Below, piece after piece: positions 42,300 to 52,094 of a DNA stretch of 64,000 nt. How positions within the stretch are numbered: the stretch's first letter is position 1; each line of letters begins with the position of its first letter. The translations under genes and the position numbers were made by a program. The notes below the pieces were generated by a model. It had not been told where the DNA came from. It saw only the letters and a list, made by a program, of their open reading frames with translations, and ran no database searches. Where the stretch lies: positions 1 through 64,000 of the forward strand of contig JAOUHV010000010.1 of assembly GCA_029884425.1 (NCBI GenBank), read 5' to 3'. Origin of the DNA: Gammaproteobacteria bacterium (GTDB taxonomy: Bacteria; Pseudomonadota; Gammaproteobacteria; S012-40).

Positions 42300-42988
42300 T
42301 GGCGAAAGCCGGCAGATTCTTTTATTTTGAATCGTCGGTTGCGGCGAAGCGAGTGCAATTGGCACTGGCCTTTAAACGCGCAAATGTAGAAGTTCATGCG
42401 CTGGATTATTTTGACGATCAAACCTTCTTTGATCTTGGTGTGCAACGCAAAGTGCCATTGCTGCAATTGGCCGATGGACGCTTGCTGCAGGACTCAGAAC
42501 AAATCCTTTGGCAAATCGATGAGTTATTCCCTCAATCTCCCGCGTTGGTGAATGATTGTATTGATGCTGATGCGTGGCAGGCGTTGCTGAACTGGCGCAG
42601 TCAGGCTGACCGCTATTTTCAGCGTCTGTACGCGCCATTGATGTTGGCCTATGTTGACGTGGGTGGAAATGAGCGCAGTGCGCGAGATTACACGCAGCGG
42701 GTGCAGCGCCAGTTGGGTGTGTCTGTTGAGGCGTTGGCCAGTGATCGTTATGCCCTGTATGCGCAATTGGAAGCCCTATCCAGTCTGAAAGCATTGGCTC
42801 GCCTGCTCGGCCAGCAAAAATATTACATGCCGTCGTTGAGTATTGCCGATTGTTTGCTGGCGGCGGATTTTTTTCCGCTGCAACTGATGGATGGCATAAA
42901 CTTGCCGATAGACCTGCTTTATTATTTGCAGCGTATTGAGCAGGAATCTGGCGTGAATATGCAGCAGGCGTTGCTGCGTCCTTTATGA
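42299..42988 (+). CDS. Glutathione S-transferase-like protein
   Basis: 229 residues. The N-terminal thioredoxin-like half (RFFYFESSVAAKRVQLALAF, VQRKVPLLQLADGRLLQDSEQILWQIDELFP) contains the cis-Pro VP and the DSEQI glutathione motif. The C-terminal half is helical. The catalytic identity is unknown. GTG 42299 overlaps the previous stop by one base; an ATG at 42272 would overlap the EVE gene by 28 bp and adds no conserved residues. Confidence 0.7.
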   Translation: MAKAGRFFYFESSVAAKRVQLALAFKRANVEVHALDYFDDQTFFDLGVQRKVPLLQLADGRLLQDSEQILWQIDELFPQSPALVNDCIDADAWQALLNWRSQADRYFQRLYAPLMLAYVDVGGNERSARDYTQRVQRQLGVSVEALASDRYALYAQLEALSSLKALARLLGQQKYYMPSLSIADCLLAADFFPLQLMDGINLPIDLLYYLQRIEQESGVNMQQALLRPL

Positions 42989-42997
42989 GAGGAAATT

Positions 42998-43336
42998 ATG
43001 ACTTTGGCACAACTGTTGGACTATTTTCAGCACCACACCAAATTTGAGTTTATGCAGGGCGATGCGCAGCAGACGCTGGATGCGGCGCGTAGTGGCAGTC
43101 ATCAGCATCAACTGGCGGCAGAAATGGTTGTTGCGATTGCGGCAGCCAATCACTGCGAGAGCGCCGCTGGCGAAGTGGTGCGCGAAGTGACGGTCAAATC
43201 GCTGGGGCCGCTGCGGCTGAAGTACATGGCCGATGATGCGCCTGTGGACGGATTTCGCATGCTGGAGCACACTGTGGTGGCGATAGATGATGCGTTCAAT
43301 GCGGAAGCGTTGGCGGCCAAGCGAGCAAAAGAATGA
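42998..43336 (+). CDS. Hypothetical protein between GST-like and fructosamine-kinase genes
   Basis: 112 residues, acidic, no signal peptide or membrane helix. I do not recognise the family. Features: TLAQLLDYFQHHTKFEF near the start, a His-containing stretch GSHQHQLAAEMVV, and VDGFRMLEHTVVAIDDAF near the end. A clear ribosome-binding site (GAGAGGAAATT) precedes the ATG, and its stop overlaps the next gene by 4 bp, so it is very probably real and co-transcribed. Confidence 0.7.
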   Translation: MTLAQLLDYFQHHTKFEFMQGDAQQTLDAARSGSHQHQLAAEMVVAIAAANHCESAAGEVVREVTVKSLGPLRLKYMADDAPVDGFRMLEHTVVAIDDAFNAEALAAKRAKE

Positions 43337-44208
43337 ACTGGGCCGAGCTGGTCGACGTTATTCCCGAAGTGACGCTGGAACAGTTCGACTTTGTAGCTGC
43401 CCGACGTGTGGGCGGTGGTGATATCAATGATGCCTGGGTGTTACAGGGCAAGGAGCAAAGTTATTTCGTCAAGCTCAACGATGCCGCCTTGCTGGATATG
43501 TTCGAGGCCGAATTTGAAGCGCTCAAAGCGATGTTGGCCACCGATACTATTCGTGTGCCGCAGGTCTATTGCACTGGCATTCTGGATGACAAGGCATTCG
43601 TGTTGATGGAGTACCTGGAGTTGTCTGGCCGTGGTTCGCCGCAGCAATTGGGTGAGCAGTTGGCAGCGATGCACCGGGTGACTCAGTCGCGTTTTGGTTG
43701 GTGGCGCGACAATACGATAGGTGCGACGCCTCAGAAAAATGAAGAAAACGCCGATTGGATTGCATTTTATGGTCAGCAGCGTTTGGCGTGGCAGCTGAAA
43801 TTATTGCGTGACAACGGCGTGTCTGGTTCGCTGCAAATCCTGGGGCAGACATTGATTGAAAAATTGCCGCTGTTTTTCACGGCTTACCAGCCAGTACCTT
43901 CCATGTTGCACGGTGATTTGTGGGGCGGCAATTACGCCTTTGATGAAACTGGCACGCCGGTGTTGTTTGATCCAGCCTTGTATTTTGGTGATCGTGAAGC
44001 AGACATGGCGATGACCGAATTGTTTGGAGGGTTTGATAGCGAATTTTATGCGGCGTATAACGAAGCATGGCCGCTGGATGCGGGGTATGTCACTCGCAAG
44101 ACGCTCTACAATCTGTACCACATTCTCAATCACGCCAATTTGTTTGGCGGCGGTTATGCATCACAGGCGGAAAGCATGATGCGCAAATTATTGGCAGAAT
44201 TGCACTGA
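43333..44208 (+). CDS. Fructosamine kinase (FN3K/YniA)-family protein
   Basis: 291 residues with a protein-kinase-like fold. VGGGDINDAWVLQ and YFVKLN (ATP-binding Lys) lie at the N-terminus; the catalytic loop is MLHGDLWGGNYAF and the metal-binding VLFDPALYFGDREADMAMTELFGGF follows. Family members phosphorylate sugar-amine adducts on proteins or small molecules, a repair of glycation. Coupled to the preceding gene by overlap; ends in a bidirectional terminator. Confidence 0.88.
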   Translation: MNWAELVDVIPEVTLEQFDFVAARRVGGGDINDAWVLQGKEQSYFVKLNDAALLDMFEAEFEALKAMLATDTIRVPQVYCTGILDDKAFVLMEYLELSGRGSPQQLGEQLAAMHRVTQSRFGWWRDNTIGATPQKNEENADWIAFYGQQRLAWQLKLLRDNGVSGSLQILGQTLIEKLPLFFTAYQPVPSMLHGDLWGGNYAFDETGTPVLFDPALYFGDREADMAMTELFGGFDSEFYAAYNEAWPLDAGYVTRKTLYNLYHILNHANLFGGGYASQAESMMRKLLAELH

Positions 44209-44238
44209 AAAAAAGGCCGGTGAAAACCGGCCTTTTTT
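44209..44238. terminator. Bidirectional intrinsic terminator
   Basis: A perfect stem AAAAAAGGCCGG / CCGGCCTTTTTT around a six-base loop. It is flanked by A on the left and T on the right, so it can stop transcription from the fructosamine-kinase gene (plus) and from lysA (minus). Confidence 0.9.
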
Positions 44239-44242
44239 GATG

Positions 44243-45490
44243 TTACGGCAGCAGCTTTTCGCCGCGAATCAGGTCGTCGAGTTTTTCCCGTTCGCGAATT
44301 ACGTGGAAGACGGTGTCATCCACCATGACTTCGGCCACGCGCGGGCGGGTGTTGTAGTTGGAGCTCATGCTGAATCCGTAGGCACCTGATGAACGCACCG
44401 CCAGCAAGTCGCCTTGCTCGATGCGCAGCTCGCGATCCTTGCCGAGGAAGTCACCTGTTTCGCAAACCGGACCGACGATGTCGTAGTGGCTGGCTTTGGT
44501 TTTACTGTGTTCCTTGACTGGAATGATTTTTTGCCAGGCGCTGTACAGCGATGGTCGCAGCAAATCGTTCATTGCGGCATCAACCACGGCGAAATCCTTG
44601 TGCTCGGTGTGTTTGATGTATTCCACCCGAGTTACCAGTATGCCGGCGTTGGCGACGATGGCGCGACCAGGCTCGATATGCAGTGGCAGTTTGCGCTTGC
44701 CCAGACGCTCAATGACTGCCTTGGTGTATTCCGCTGGCTGTGGTGGCGTTTCCGCGTTGTAGGTGACGCCCAGGCCGCCACCTAAATCCAGATGTTCCAA
44801 CTGAATGCCTTGAGCTTCGAGCGTGTCCACCAGCGCTAGTACGCGATCAAGCGCATCGAGGAAGGGGGACAATGAGGTCAGCTGCGAGCCAATGTGGCAG
44901 GCGACGCCCTTGATGCGAATGTGCTGCATCTTTGCCGCACGGGCATAGATGTCGGCAGCCTGGTTGATGTCGATGCCGAATTTGTTTTCTTTCAGGCCGG
45001 TGGAAATGTACGGGTGGGTGCCAGCGTCGACGTCTGGATTGACGCGCAGGGCGATCGGCGCGGTTTTGCGCATCTCGGCGGCGACTTCGTTCAGGCGGTC
45101 CAGTTCAGGAATGGATTCGACGTTGAAGCAGTGAATGCCTTGCTCAAGTGCGTAGCGCATTTCTTCGCGGGTTTTGCCCACGCCGGAGAAAACCACCTTG
45201 CCGGCGTCGCCGCCTGCCTGCAGTACGCGGAACAGTTCGCCGCCGGAAACAATGTCAAAACCTGATCCCAGGCGAGCCAGAACGTTGAGCAGCCCCAGGT
45301 TGGAGTTGGCCTTGACTGCGTAGCAGACCAGGTGCTCGTGGTTGCCAAAGCTGTTGTTGAAGGCGTGCCAGTGGCGTTCCAGGGTGGCGCGGGAATAGAT
45401 GTAACAGGGCGAACCCACCTGTTCAACAATGCGACTGACGGGAACCTGTTCGGCGTGCAAAGTGCCTTGTTTGTATTCAAAAAAATCCAT
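44243..45490 (-). CDS. lysA: Diaminopimelate decarboxylase
   Basis: 415-residue fold-type III PLP enzyme that makes lysine from meso-diaminopimelate. PLP lysine in LVCYAVKANSNLGLL near residue 59; HIGSQLTSLSPF, LDLGGGLGVTY, HIEPGRAIVANAG and GPVCETGDFLGKDREL are all present. Located 6 bp after lptM, as in many proteobacteria (lptM-lysA-dapF). Confidence 0.95.
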   Translation of the reverse strand: MDFFEYKQGTLHAEQVPVSRIVEQVGSPCYIYSRATLERHWHAFNNSFGNHEHLVCYAVKANSNLGLLNVLARLGSGFDIVSGGELFRVLQAGGDAGKVVFSGVGKTREEMRYALEQGIHCFNVESIPELDRLNEVAAEMRKTAPIALRVNPDVDAGTHPYISTGLKENKFGIDINQAADIYARAAKMQHIRIKGVACHIGSQLTSLSPFLDALDRVLALVDTLEAQGIQLEHLDLGGGLGVTYNAETPPQPAEYTKAVIERLGKRKLPLHIEPGRAIVANAGILVTRVEYIKHTEHKDFAVVDAAMNDLLRPSLYSAWQKIIPVKEHSKTKASHYDIVGPVCETGDFLGKDRELRIEQGDLLAVRSSGAYGFSMSSNYNTRPRVAEVMVDDTVFHVIREREKLDDLIRGEKLLP

Positions 45491-45496
45491 GAGTTT

Positions 45497-45625
45497 TTAC
45501 GGCTTCGGTTTGGTCTGTTGACTGGTTGATTGGGTGCGGGTGTCGTCATCAGGCAGGTAGAGTGCGCCTTTTTGACCACAGCCGACCAGCAGCAGAATGA
45601 GCAGTATTGTGGTTGCGCGGGCCAT
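45497..45625 (-). CDS. lptM: Small LPS-assembly lipoprotein LptM (YifL-like)
   Basis: Only 42 residues. A lipoprotein signal ILLILLLVGC has Cys16 as the lipidated residue, followed by the signature GQKGALYLPDD and a polar tail. LptM assists assembly of the LptDE lipopolysaccharide translocon. Six bp upstream of lysA, its conserved position. Short genes like this are easily missed. Confidence 0.88.
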   Translation of the reverse strand: MARATTILLILLLVGCGQKGALYLPDDDTRTQSTSQQTKPKP

Positions 45626-45694
45626 GACGATATCCAATGGGACAAAAACAGGCGCTATTCTAGCAACTGCCGGGCGGGGGCGTCACGCGGCGTA

Positions 45695-48511
45695 TCAGGC
45701 AATTTTCTGTACGGCCAGGCGCAGCTTGTCTTCCAGTACGCGACGATACTTGATGAAGTGGTGCAGGGGGATACGTTTGTCAGCATTGAGGCCGACCAGG
45801 GCGTGGTCCAGCTCAAGGCAGGAAATGATCGGCAGGACGTTTTGCTGGGCACAGTATTGGGCTACGTGGAGGAATAAATTATTGCCGTGCTCGGCGGAGC
45901 TGAACAGCTTGCCGTTGCACTCGAAGGAGAACACTTTCCGTCCATTGCGCATGCTGCCGAGTGCTTTGAGCAGTGTTTCGCGTCCCAGGCCCGCCAGGGC
46001 CAAATTGTCCTGCTGTTTTGCCACGTAGCCGATGGGTTCTTTTTTCAGGTGAAAAAAGGCCAGCAATTCGTGCTGGGTGGTGCGGAACTGGTTGAGCGCC
46101 TCGGGTTGATCTCTGCCGGAAAAGCGTGTTTGAATCAGGTAGCTGCGCAAAAAGGCGTAGTAGTGCAGCAGTTGGGTTTTAAGCAGATTTGCTTTCAGGC
46201 GGTGGGCATGCAAACAGCCTGTGTCATCCAGCGTGTAGATGATCCCCTGGTCGCCGCTGACGTAATAAAAAACCTCAATGCGCTGTGCTTCAAAGTTGTC
46301 GAACATCGGGCGCAGCAGCGTGGGGCGCAGTGAATTTTTTTCCAGCCAGATTTTTTGTGGCTGATCTTTCTCGTGATACAGAGCCGCGATGATTTCTGGT
46401 GAGCCACGCAGCGTTTGGTGTTGGGCCTTGTCGTTTTCAAAATCGATCAGATAATAGCGTTTGGCGGCTTCAAAAATCAGTCGATTGTTGGTGTCCAGGA
46501 CGCGGTTGGGCAAAAATGCCTTGTTGATAAAATCAAACAATTCCTGAATCGAGCCCTGGATGCGCTGACCGATATGTGGTGTTTGGCAAAACAGTGGGAC
46601 GTCAAACATTGTTTGCTGTTGCTGCTGATTGAGTTTGGCCCAGTTGAGATAATCGCAAATCCACAGTGCCAGACCTTCTGTGCCGGAGTAACTGTTGACG
46701 TGAACTTCACCCCAGCTATTGGTGTGGACGAAGTCGAGTGACGTGATTAGTGTTTCGTCGTCATGGCCATAATGCAATACGTCGGTCGTACCGTTGATGA
46801 CGCCTTTGATGTTGCCGGAGAAAATTGCACTGGGCGGGATGTTGGCGTTGATGAATAAAATACCCTGGGTGATATGAGCGGGACGAAGAAAGTCTTTGCT
46901 TTCAGTGTTGAGTTTGTCCGGGCTGGGAATCACTTGGCGCAAATGATCCAGGGTTTGTTTTAAATCGCTGGAGGTCAAACCGGTGGCTTGCGCATAGGCT
47001 AAAATTTGACTGCTGTTGGTGATGATTTGGTTGACGTGGCACCAGCTGAGCAGCTCTACCAAGCTGCTGCATTGTTTGACAGGCACGTAGTGCTGAACTT
47101 CGCTGGGTGACATTTTGCCGCGATACAACAGCCAGCGGGCTTCGCCGGATTTGTTGTAACCAAGAATAATGGTGACGCATTCTTCGCTGATGCTCTTGCT
47201 GATGCCGCGACTGAAAATTTCCAGTTTGCCGGGACGTTTTTCCAGTGCGGCATACAGTTTTCGACCAAGAATGGTGAGGTCGCGGGAGTTGATCAGGTTG
47301 TCGCTGTTGTTTTGTCTCGCTCGATCAGAAAGAAACAGGTAACTTTTTGTCAAGTGTTCGACCAGCAGCTTGCGTTCGTCCATGACCTCGAACACGCTCC
47401 AGTCTTCGCGATGATCAAGCAGGCTGATTTGAGTGTCGTTCCAGCCCCAGCGATCGGTGAGGCTGCGCGTTTGGGTGTGGCGCCAGTTCTCTTTGTGTGT
47501 ATCGCCGCTTAGTGGCAAATGCAGTTTGAGATAAAAGCTGCGGCGAATCAGTTCAAGTCGCAGAGGCTCGTCGCGTTTTTGCAGATAATTTTCCAGGTAG
47601 TTGAGCAGCATGGCGTAAGGGTCAAGTTGCTCCGCATCGTTATTGCCTTCGTGAACAGCGTGTTTCAGTTGATGGGAGATCAGCGCCTTGCCCGCATTGG
47701 CGTAGGCTTCCATCAGGGTGATTTTGAGAATGGATTTGTAGGGCGAATCTATGCTTTTGTAAATCTGCCAGACAGACGCGCCAAAGAATTCTTTTTCAGG
47801 GATGGCGGGGACGCCACCAAAGTCGATAACTTCATCACTGTGCAAAAAACCGTTATCGATCAGTTGCTGGCTATAGCTGTCGTAGTTGGCTTCCTGCTCC
47901 ACGGGCACAAACCACCAGCGCGGATATTTGCCGGCCAACCAAACGCTGGTGCGATAAAACTCATCCAGCAATAGTTGGTGTTGCGTGCTGCCGCTGCTTT
48001 CGCTGGACAGTTCGGCGACGTTGCCATTGCGAAAATTGTCCGCGTTCATCAAAAAGAAATGGACTTCCAGACCCTTTTCGGCGGCCCATTGCTCGATACC
48101 GGTGGCTTTTTGCTGTAGCTTCTGAAGTTGGGTAGCGTTCAGTTCGGGTGAATGACACAGCCAAATGTCAAAGTCACTGTCCTTGGAAAACGCCAGTGAG
48201 CCGCAGCTTCCCATGATGTACAGTGCTTCGATGTCGTTTTTGACCTGGACGCGGCGATCGTGCTCAATCCGGCCAAAGGTTTTCTGGACCAGTTTTAGGG
48301 TTTCTTCGGAGCTGTTGTAGTTGGCGATGCCGCTGGGGGTTTCATTGCCGGCAAAACCCGGCAGTTTTTGTTGATTGACATGAAACAGGTGCGCGAGCAC
48401 GCCAATGATGTCGGCCTGCTTGGCGCGCATAAGTTCCAGCGTACGCTGCAGGCGCTGCTGGTTGAGCGTGACAAAGTTTTGTCGGATTGTTTGTATTTGT
48501 TCAATGCTCAT
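45695..48511 (-). CDS. cyaA: Class I adenylate cyclase
   Basis: 938 residues of the enterobacterial-type (class I) adenylate cyclase, which makes cAMP for CRP. The N-terminal catalytic half carries the nucleotidyltransferase signature IMGSCGSLAFSKDSDFDIWLC with its two metal-binding Asp residues. The family Gly-Ser segment usually reads GSTSSIGQ; here it is GSCGSLAF. The C-terminal half is the regulatory domain. ATG 48511 (MSIEQIQTIRQNF) is preferred to an upstream start at 48547. It lies upstream of lptM-lysA on the same strand. Confidence 0.92.
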   Translation of the reverse strand: MSIEQIQTIRQNFVTLNQQRLQRTLELMRAKQADIIGVLAHLFHVNQQKLPGFAGNETPSGIANYNSSEETLKLVQKTFGRIEHDRRVQVKNDIEALYIMGSCGSLAFSKDSDFDIWLCHSPELNATQLQKLQQKATGIEQWAAEKGLEVHFFLMNADNFRNGNVAELSSESSGSTQHQLLLDEFYRTSVWLAGKYPRWWFVPVEQEANYDSYSQQLIDNGFLHSDEVIDFGGVPAIPEKEFFGASVWQIYKSIDSPYKSILKITLMEAYANAGKALISHQLKHAVHEGNNDAEQLDPYAMLLNYLENYLQKRDEPLRLELIRRSFYLKLHLPLSGDTHKENWRHTQTRSLTDRWGWNDTQISLLDHREDWSVFEVMDERKLLVEHLTKSYLFLSDRARQNNSDNLINSRDLTILGRKLYAALEKRPGKLEIFSRGISKSISEECVTIILGYNKSGEARWLLYRGKMSPSEVQHYVPVKQCSSLVELLSWCHVNQIITNSSQILAYAQATGLTSSDLKQTLDHLRQVIPSPDKLNTESKDFLRPAHITQGILFINANIPPSAIFSGNIKGVINGTTDVLHYGHDDETLITSLDFVHTNSWGEVHVNSYSGTEGLALWICDYLNWAKLNQQQQQTMFDVPLFCQTPHIGQRIQGSIQELFDFINKAFLPNRVLDTNNRLIFEAAKRYYLIDFENDKAQHQTLRGSPEIIAALYHEKDQPQKIWLEKNSLRPTLLRPMFDNFEAQRIEVFYYVSGDQGIIYTLDDTGCLHAHRLKANLLKTQLLHYYAFLRSYLIQTRFSGRDQPEALNQFRTTQHELLAFFHLKKEPIGYVAKQQDNLALAGLGRETLLKALGSMRNGRKVFSFECNGKLFSSAEHGNNLFLHVAQYCAQQNVLPIISCLELDHALVGLNADKRIPLHHFIKYRRVLEDKLRLAVQKIA

Positions 48512-48747
48512 GTTTCTGACAGTGTATATCCCTATGCGCCCTTTCAAGGCCGTACGGCGGAGAAAAGGCGAAAATGAGTCGGCGTCGATAATGGGTTATC
48601 GCGCATTGGCGCTATCGACTTTAGGCTGTTTCGCGGGCCGCCGGCGTGTTTCTGCGTCCTGTTGAGGGAGGCACTGGCGCTGTTTGTGCATAATGTGACA
48701 ATAGTGAGTTTTTGACAGGCTTAGCGATAGTTGAGGAGCGGATCAGG

Positions 48748-49590
48748 ATGGATGCATCCATAGCAAAAGAAGCGCTGAACCATGTGCCGATGGGCATTTG
48801 GATCACTGACGCCAACGGAAAGCTGAATTGGGCCAACGATGCCATGTGCAAGCAACTGGGCGTGAAGCTGCAGCAACTGGCGGGAAAGACGGAAGACGCC
48901 ATGATGGCGGCGCACTTCAAGCCCAGCGTGGAGAACGCCCAGCTGTTTCGCCAGACCTCGGTGGAAAAAGGCGTGGTGCGTTGGTTTATTCGCATTTCCC
49001 AGGCCCTGGAGGGCGGCCAGCAGGCCAGCTATTGGGCTGATGCCTCGGAAATCATGCGCTTGCGCAATGAGAACGATCAGCTGAATTACCAGGTAGATAA
49101 CCTGAAAACCACCGACAATTTGACCGGTTTGCTCAATCGCCGGGCGATATTTACCTCACTGGAACCCCAGGTTTCGCGTAGCCGTCGTTATGACAATCCC
49201 CTGGCGGTAATGGTGATGGAATTGCGCGGCATTAACGCCAATGTGCCTGAACCAGAGGCACTGACGGATCAGGCGCTGGTGTCGTTGTCATATTTCCTGC
49301 GCGACCAGTTGCGCTGGGTCGACTTGATTGGGCGGATTGATGACAAGCAGTTTTTGATGATTCTGCCCGAAACTTCGACCGTTGACGCGCAGATTCTGGC
49401 GAAAAAGCTCAAAGAGCGCATGACCGGTTTGATTCTGGCGGCGGATCCCAAGGTGAAGCTGGAGCTGGATGTGGCGTTCGGTATCAGCGGTTGGCAGAAG
49501 GGCGACGATACTGCCTTGCTGATGCGGCGGGTACACTCCGCGCTGGAAAATGCACGGGCGGATACCGCCGAAGCAGTGACCGTCCTGTAG
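48748..49590 (+). CDS. PAS protein with degenerate GGDEF domain
   Basis: 280 residues. An N-terminal PAS domain (about 8-115: MGIWITDANGKLNWANDAMC) joins via a coiled coil to a GGDEF-fold domain beginning DNLTGLLNRRAIF. The catalytic signature that should read RxGGDEF is GRIDDKQF, so the cyclase active site is lost. It may act as a c-di-GMP or GTP sensor or by protein contact. ATG 48748 (MDASIAKEALNH) is chosen; 48712 is possible. Divergent from cyaA. Confidence 0.8.
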   Translation: MDASIAKEALNHVPMGIWITDANGKLNWANDAMCKQLGVKLQQLAGKTEDAMMAAHFKPSVENAQLFRQTSVEKGVVRWFIRISQALEGGQQASYWADASEIMRLRNENDQLNYQVDNLKTTDNLTGLLNRRAIFTSLEPQVSRSRRYDNPLAVMVMELRGINANVPEPEALTDQALVSLSYFLRDQLRWVDLIGRIDDKQFLMILPETSTVDAQILAKKLKERMTGLILAADPKVKLELDVAFGISGWQKGDDTALLMRRVHSALENARADTAEAVTVL

Positions 49591-49600
49591 GACGGTCACT
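49575..49600 (+). terminator. Hairpin overlapping the stop codon of the PAS-GGDEF gene
   Basis: A perfect 11-bp stem AGTGACCGTCC / GGACGGTCACT with a TGTA loop. The TAG stop falls at the loop and 3' arm base. Only a short TTTGT follows, so termination may be moderate. It lies in the 19-bp convergent gap to argH. Confidence 0.6.
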
Positions 49601-49609
49601 TTGTCGCGT

Positions 49610-51007
49610 TTATGCCAATTTGCTACGGGCACGCTTGATCGCGGCGCGTACCTGGGCCGGGGCGGTGCCACCGATGTGGTTGCGCGCAGCGGCTGAACCT
49701 TCCGGCGTCAGTACCTTGTAGACATCATCCTCGATCACCGAGGAAAATCCCTTCAATATGCTCAATTCCATCGCAGCCAGGTCCAGCCCTGTCTTGACCC
49801 CGTGGGCCACGGCTTTGCCCACCACTTCGTGGGCATCGCGGAAGGCCACGCCCTTGCGCACCAGATAGTCGGCCAGGTCAGTGGCGGTGGAGAAACCCTT
49901 CAGCGTGGCGGCGCGCATGTTGTCGCGCTTCACCTTGATACTGGGGATCATGTCAGCGAATACCCGCAGCGATGCCTTCAGGGTGTCGATGGAGTCAAAC
50001 AGCGGTTCCTTGTCTTCCTGATTGTCCTTGTTGTAGGCCAGTGGTTGGCCTTTCATCAGGGTCAGCAGTGCGATCAGGTTGCCGTTGACGCGGCCGGTTT
50101 TGCCACGGATCAGCTCGGGTACATCGGGGTTCTTCTTCTGCGGCATGATCGATGAGCCGGTGCAGAAAGCATCGCCCATCTCAATAAAATCATACTGTTG
50201 CGACAACCAGATGATCAGCTCCTCAGAGGCGCGGGACAGGTGGGTCATGGTCACCGAGGCGACGAAGCAGAACTCCATGATGAAGTCGCGGTCGCTGACG
50301 CTGTCCAGCGAGTTTTCGGTCGGACGCTCAAAACCCAGCAACTGCGCGGTGTAGGCGCGGTCGATGGGGTAGGTGGTGCCGGCCAGGGCGGCTGCGCCCA
50401 GCGGCAGGATGTTTACCCGCTTGCGGCAGTCGCTCAGGCGCTCGGCATCACGTACCAGATTCTCAAACCAGGCCATCATGTGGTGGCCGAAGGTCACGGG
50501 CTGGGCCACCTGCAGGTGGGTGAAGCCGGGCATGATGGTGTCGGCCTCTTTTTCTGCCAAATCCAGTAATGCGGTCTGCAAACGGCGCATCTGGCCTTGA
50601 ATTTCGTCGATCTCGTCGCGCAGGTACAGGCGCATGTCGGTGGCCACCTGGTCGTTGCGCGAACGGCCGGTGTGCAGTTTCTTGCCAGCGATGCCAATTT
50701 TGTCGGTCAGGCGTGCTTCGATGTTCATGTGCACGTCTTCCAGTGATACCGACCAGGTGAACTCGCCGCGTTCGATTTCAGCCTTGATTTCGGTCAGGCC
50801 CGCAATGATGGCGTCGCGCTCGTCGTTGGTCAGCACGCCGACCTTGGCCAGCATGGTGGCGTGGGCGATGGAGCCGGCGATGTCCTGAGCGTACATGCGC
50901 TGGTCAAAGGTAACGGAGGCGGTGAAGGCTTCAACGAAAACGTTGGTCGGCTCGGAAAAACGGCCACCCCAGGGTTTGTAGCCAGCGGTATTGTGTAAAT
51001 CGGACAT
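49610..51007 (-). CDS. argH: Argininosuccinate lyase
   Basis: 465 residues, aspartase/fumarase superfamily. It splits argininosuccinate into arginine and fumarate. The mobile signature loop [20 protein letters not shown] contains the catalytic Ser. Also visible are [10 protein letters not shown] at the N-terminus, [17 protein letters not shown], and [16 protein letters not shown] with the catalytic His region. Normal length. Divergent from hemC. Confidence 0.95.
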   Translation of the reverse strand: MSDLHNTAGYKPWGGRFSEPTNVFVEAFTASVTFDQRMYAQDIAGSIAHATMLAKVGVLTNDERDAIIAGLTEIKAEIERGEFTWSVSLEDVHMNIEARLTDKIGIAGKKLHTGRSRNDQVATDMRLYLRDEIDEIQGQMRRLQTALLDLAEKEADTIMPGFTHLQVAQPVTFGHHMMAWFENLVRDAERLSDCRKRVNILPLGAAALAGTTYPIDRAYTAQLLGFERPTENSLDSVSDRDFIMEFCFVASVTMTHLSRASEELIIWLSQQYDFIEMGDAFCTGSSIMPQKKNPDVPELIRGKTGRVNGNLIALLTLMKGQPLAYNKDNQEDKEPLFDSIDTLKASLRVFADMIPSIKVKRDNMRAATLKGFSTATDLADYLVRKGVAFRDAHEVVGKAVAHGVKTGLDLAAMELSILKGFSSVIEDDVYKVLTPEGSAAARNHIGGTAPAQVRAAIKRARSKLA

Positions 51008-51044
51008 GCGCTTCTCTGCTTGTTCGGGATCAAAATGGGGTGGG

Positions 51045-51073
51045 ATTATAGACTATTTCCGACTGCCAGACAG
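51045..51073 (-). promoter_or_regulatory. Possible argH promoter
   Basis: On the minus strand a perfect TATAAT (51050-51045) lies 38 bp before the argH ATG, with CTGTCT (3/6 to TTGACA) 17 bp further upstream. The -10 is strong and the -35 weak. No ArgR box was recognised. Confidence 0.35.
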
Positions 51074-51167
51074 CCGCCATCGGTGATATGCTAGGGGCCA
51101 TTTTGCACAACAACAGGTGCTTACGAGGCCCGGTCCGATAAGCGCCCCTGAGGGATAGGTTTTACCG

Positions 51168-52094
51168 ATGTCAGAAACACTGAAAATTGCCACGCGTCGC
51201 AGTCCATTGGCTCTGTGGCAGGCGGAGTGGGTGAAAGCCCGTCTGGAAGAATTGCACCCCGGCCTGCAGGTCGAGCTGGTGAAAATGGTCACCCAGGGTG
51301 ACAAGATCCTCGATGTGCCGCTGGCCAAGGTGGGCGGCAAGGGCCTGTTCGTTAAAGAGCTGGAAGTCGGCATGCTCGAAGGCGAGGCCGATATCGCCGT
51401 GCACTCCATGAAAGATGTGCCGGTGGAATTCCCCGAAGGTCTGCATCTGGCGGTCATCTGCGAGCGCGAAGATCCGCGCGACGCGTTTGTCTCCAACACC
51501 TACAAAAATTTCGACGAGCTGCCCCAGGGCGCCAAGGTCGGTACTTCCAGCATGCGCCGTGCGCTGCAGATTGCCGAGCGTCGTCCTGATCTGGAAATCA
51601 TTTCCTTGCGCGGCAACGTCAACACCCGTCTGGCCAAGCTGGATGCCGGTGAATACGACGCCATCATTCTGGCTGCTGCCGGTCTGATTCGTCTGGGCTT
51701 CCATGACCGCATTGCCGATTTCCTTGATCCATCTTTCAGCCTGCCCGCCATGGGCCAGGGCGCGGTAGGTATCGAGTGCCGCAGCAATGATCCGCGCGTC
51801 AATGCGCTGATTGCGCCACTGAATCACGAAGCTACCGCCATTCGCGTCAAGGCCGAGCGTGCCATGAACAATCGTCTGGAAGGCGGTTGTCAGGTGCCGA
51901 TCGGTGGCTATGCGGAAATTGTCGATGGCAATCTGTTTATGCGTGGTCTGGTTGGTCGTCCCGATGGCACCAAGACGCTGCGTGGTGATATTACCGGTCG
52001 CCTGGAAGACGCTGAGGAGTTGGGCCGCATTCTGGCGGAAGACCTGCTTTCTCGTGGCGCAGATCAAATTCTGAAAGAGGTTTATGGCAAATAG
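51168..52094 (+). CDS. hemC: Hydroxymethylbilane synthase
   Basis: 308 residues. It polymerises four porphobilinogens into hydroxymethylbilane. Visible: [16 protein letters not shown], the active-site [39 protein letters not shown], and [14 protein letters not shown] with the Cys that anchors the dipyrromethane cofactor. First gene of hemCDXY; overlaps hemD by 11 bp. Confidence 0.95.
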   Translation: MSETLKIATRRSPLALWQAEWVKARLEELHPGLQVELVKMVTQGDKILDVPLAKVGGKGLFVKELEVGMLEGEADIAVHSMKDVPVEFPEGLHLAVICEREDPRDAFVSNTYKNFDELPQGAKVGTSSMRRALQIAERRPDLEIISLRGNVNTRLAKLDAGEYDAIILAAAGLIRLGFHDRIADFLDPSFSLPAMGQGAVGIECRSNDPRVNALIAPLNHEATAIRVKAERAMNNRLEGGCQVPIGGYAEIVDGNLFMRGLVGRPDGTKTLRGDITGRLEDAEELGRILAEDLLSRGADQILKEVYGK

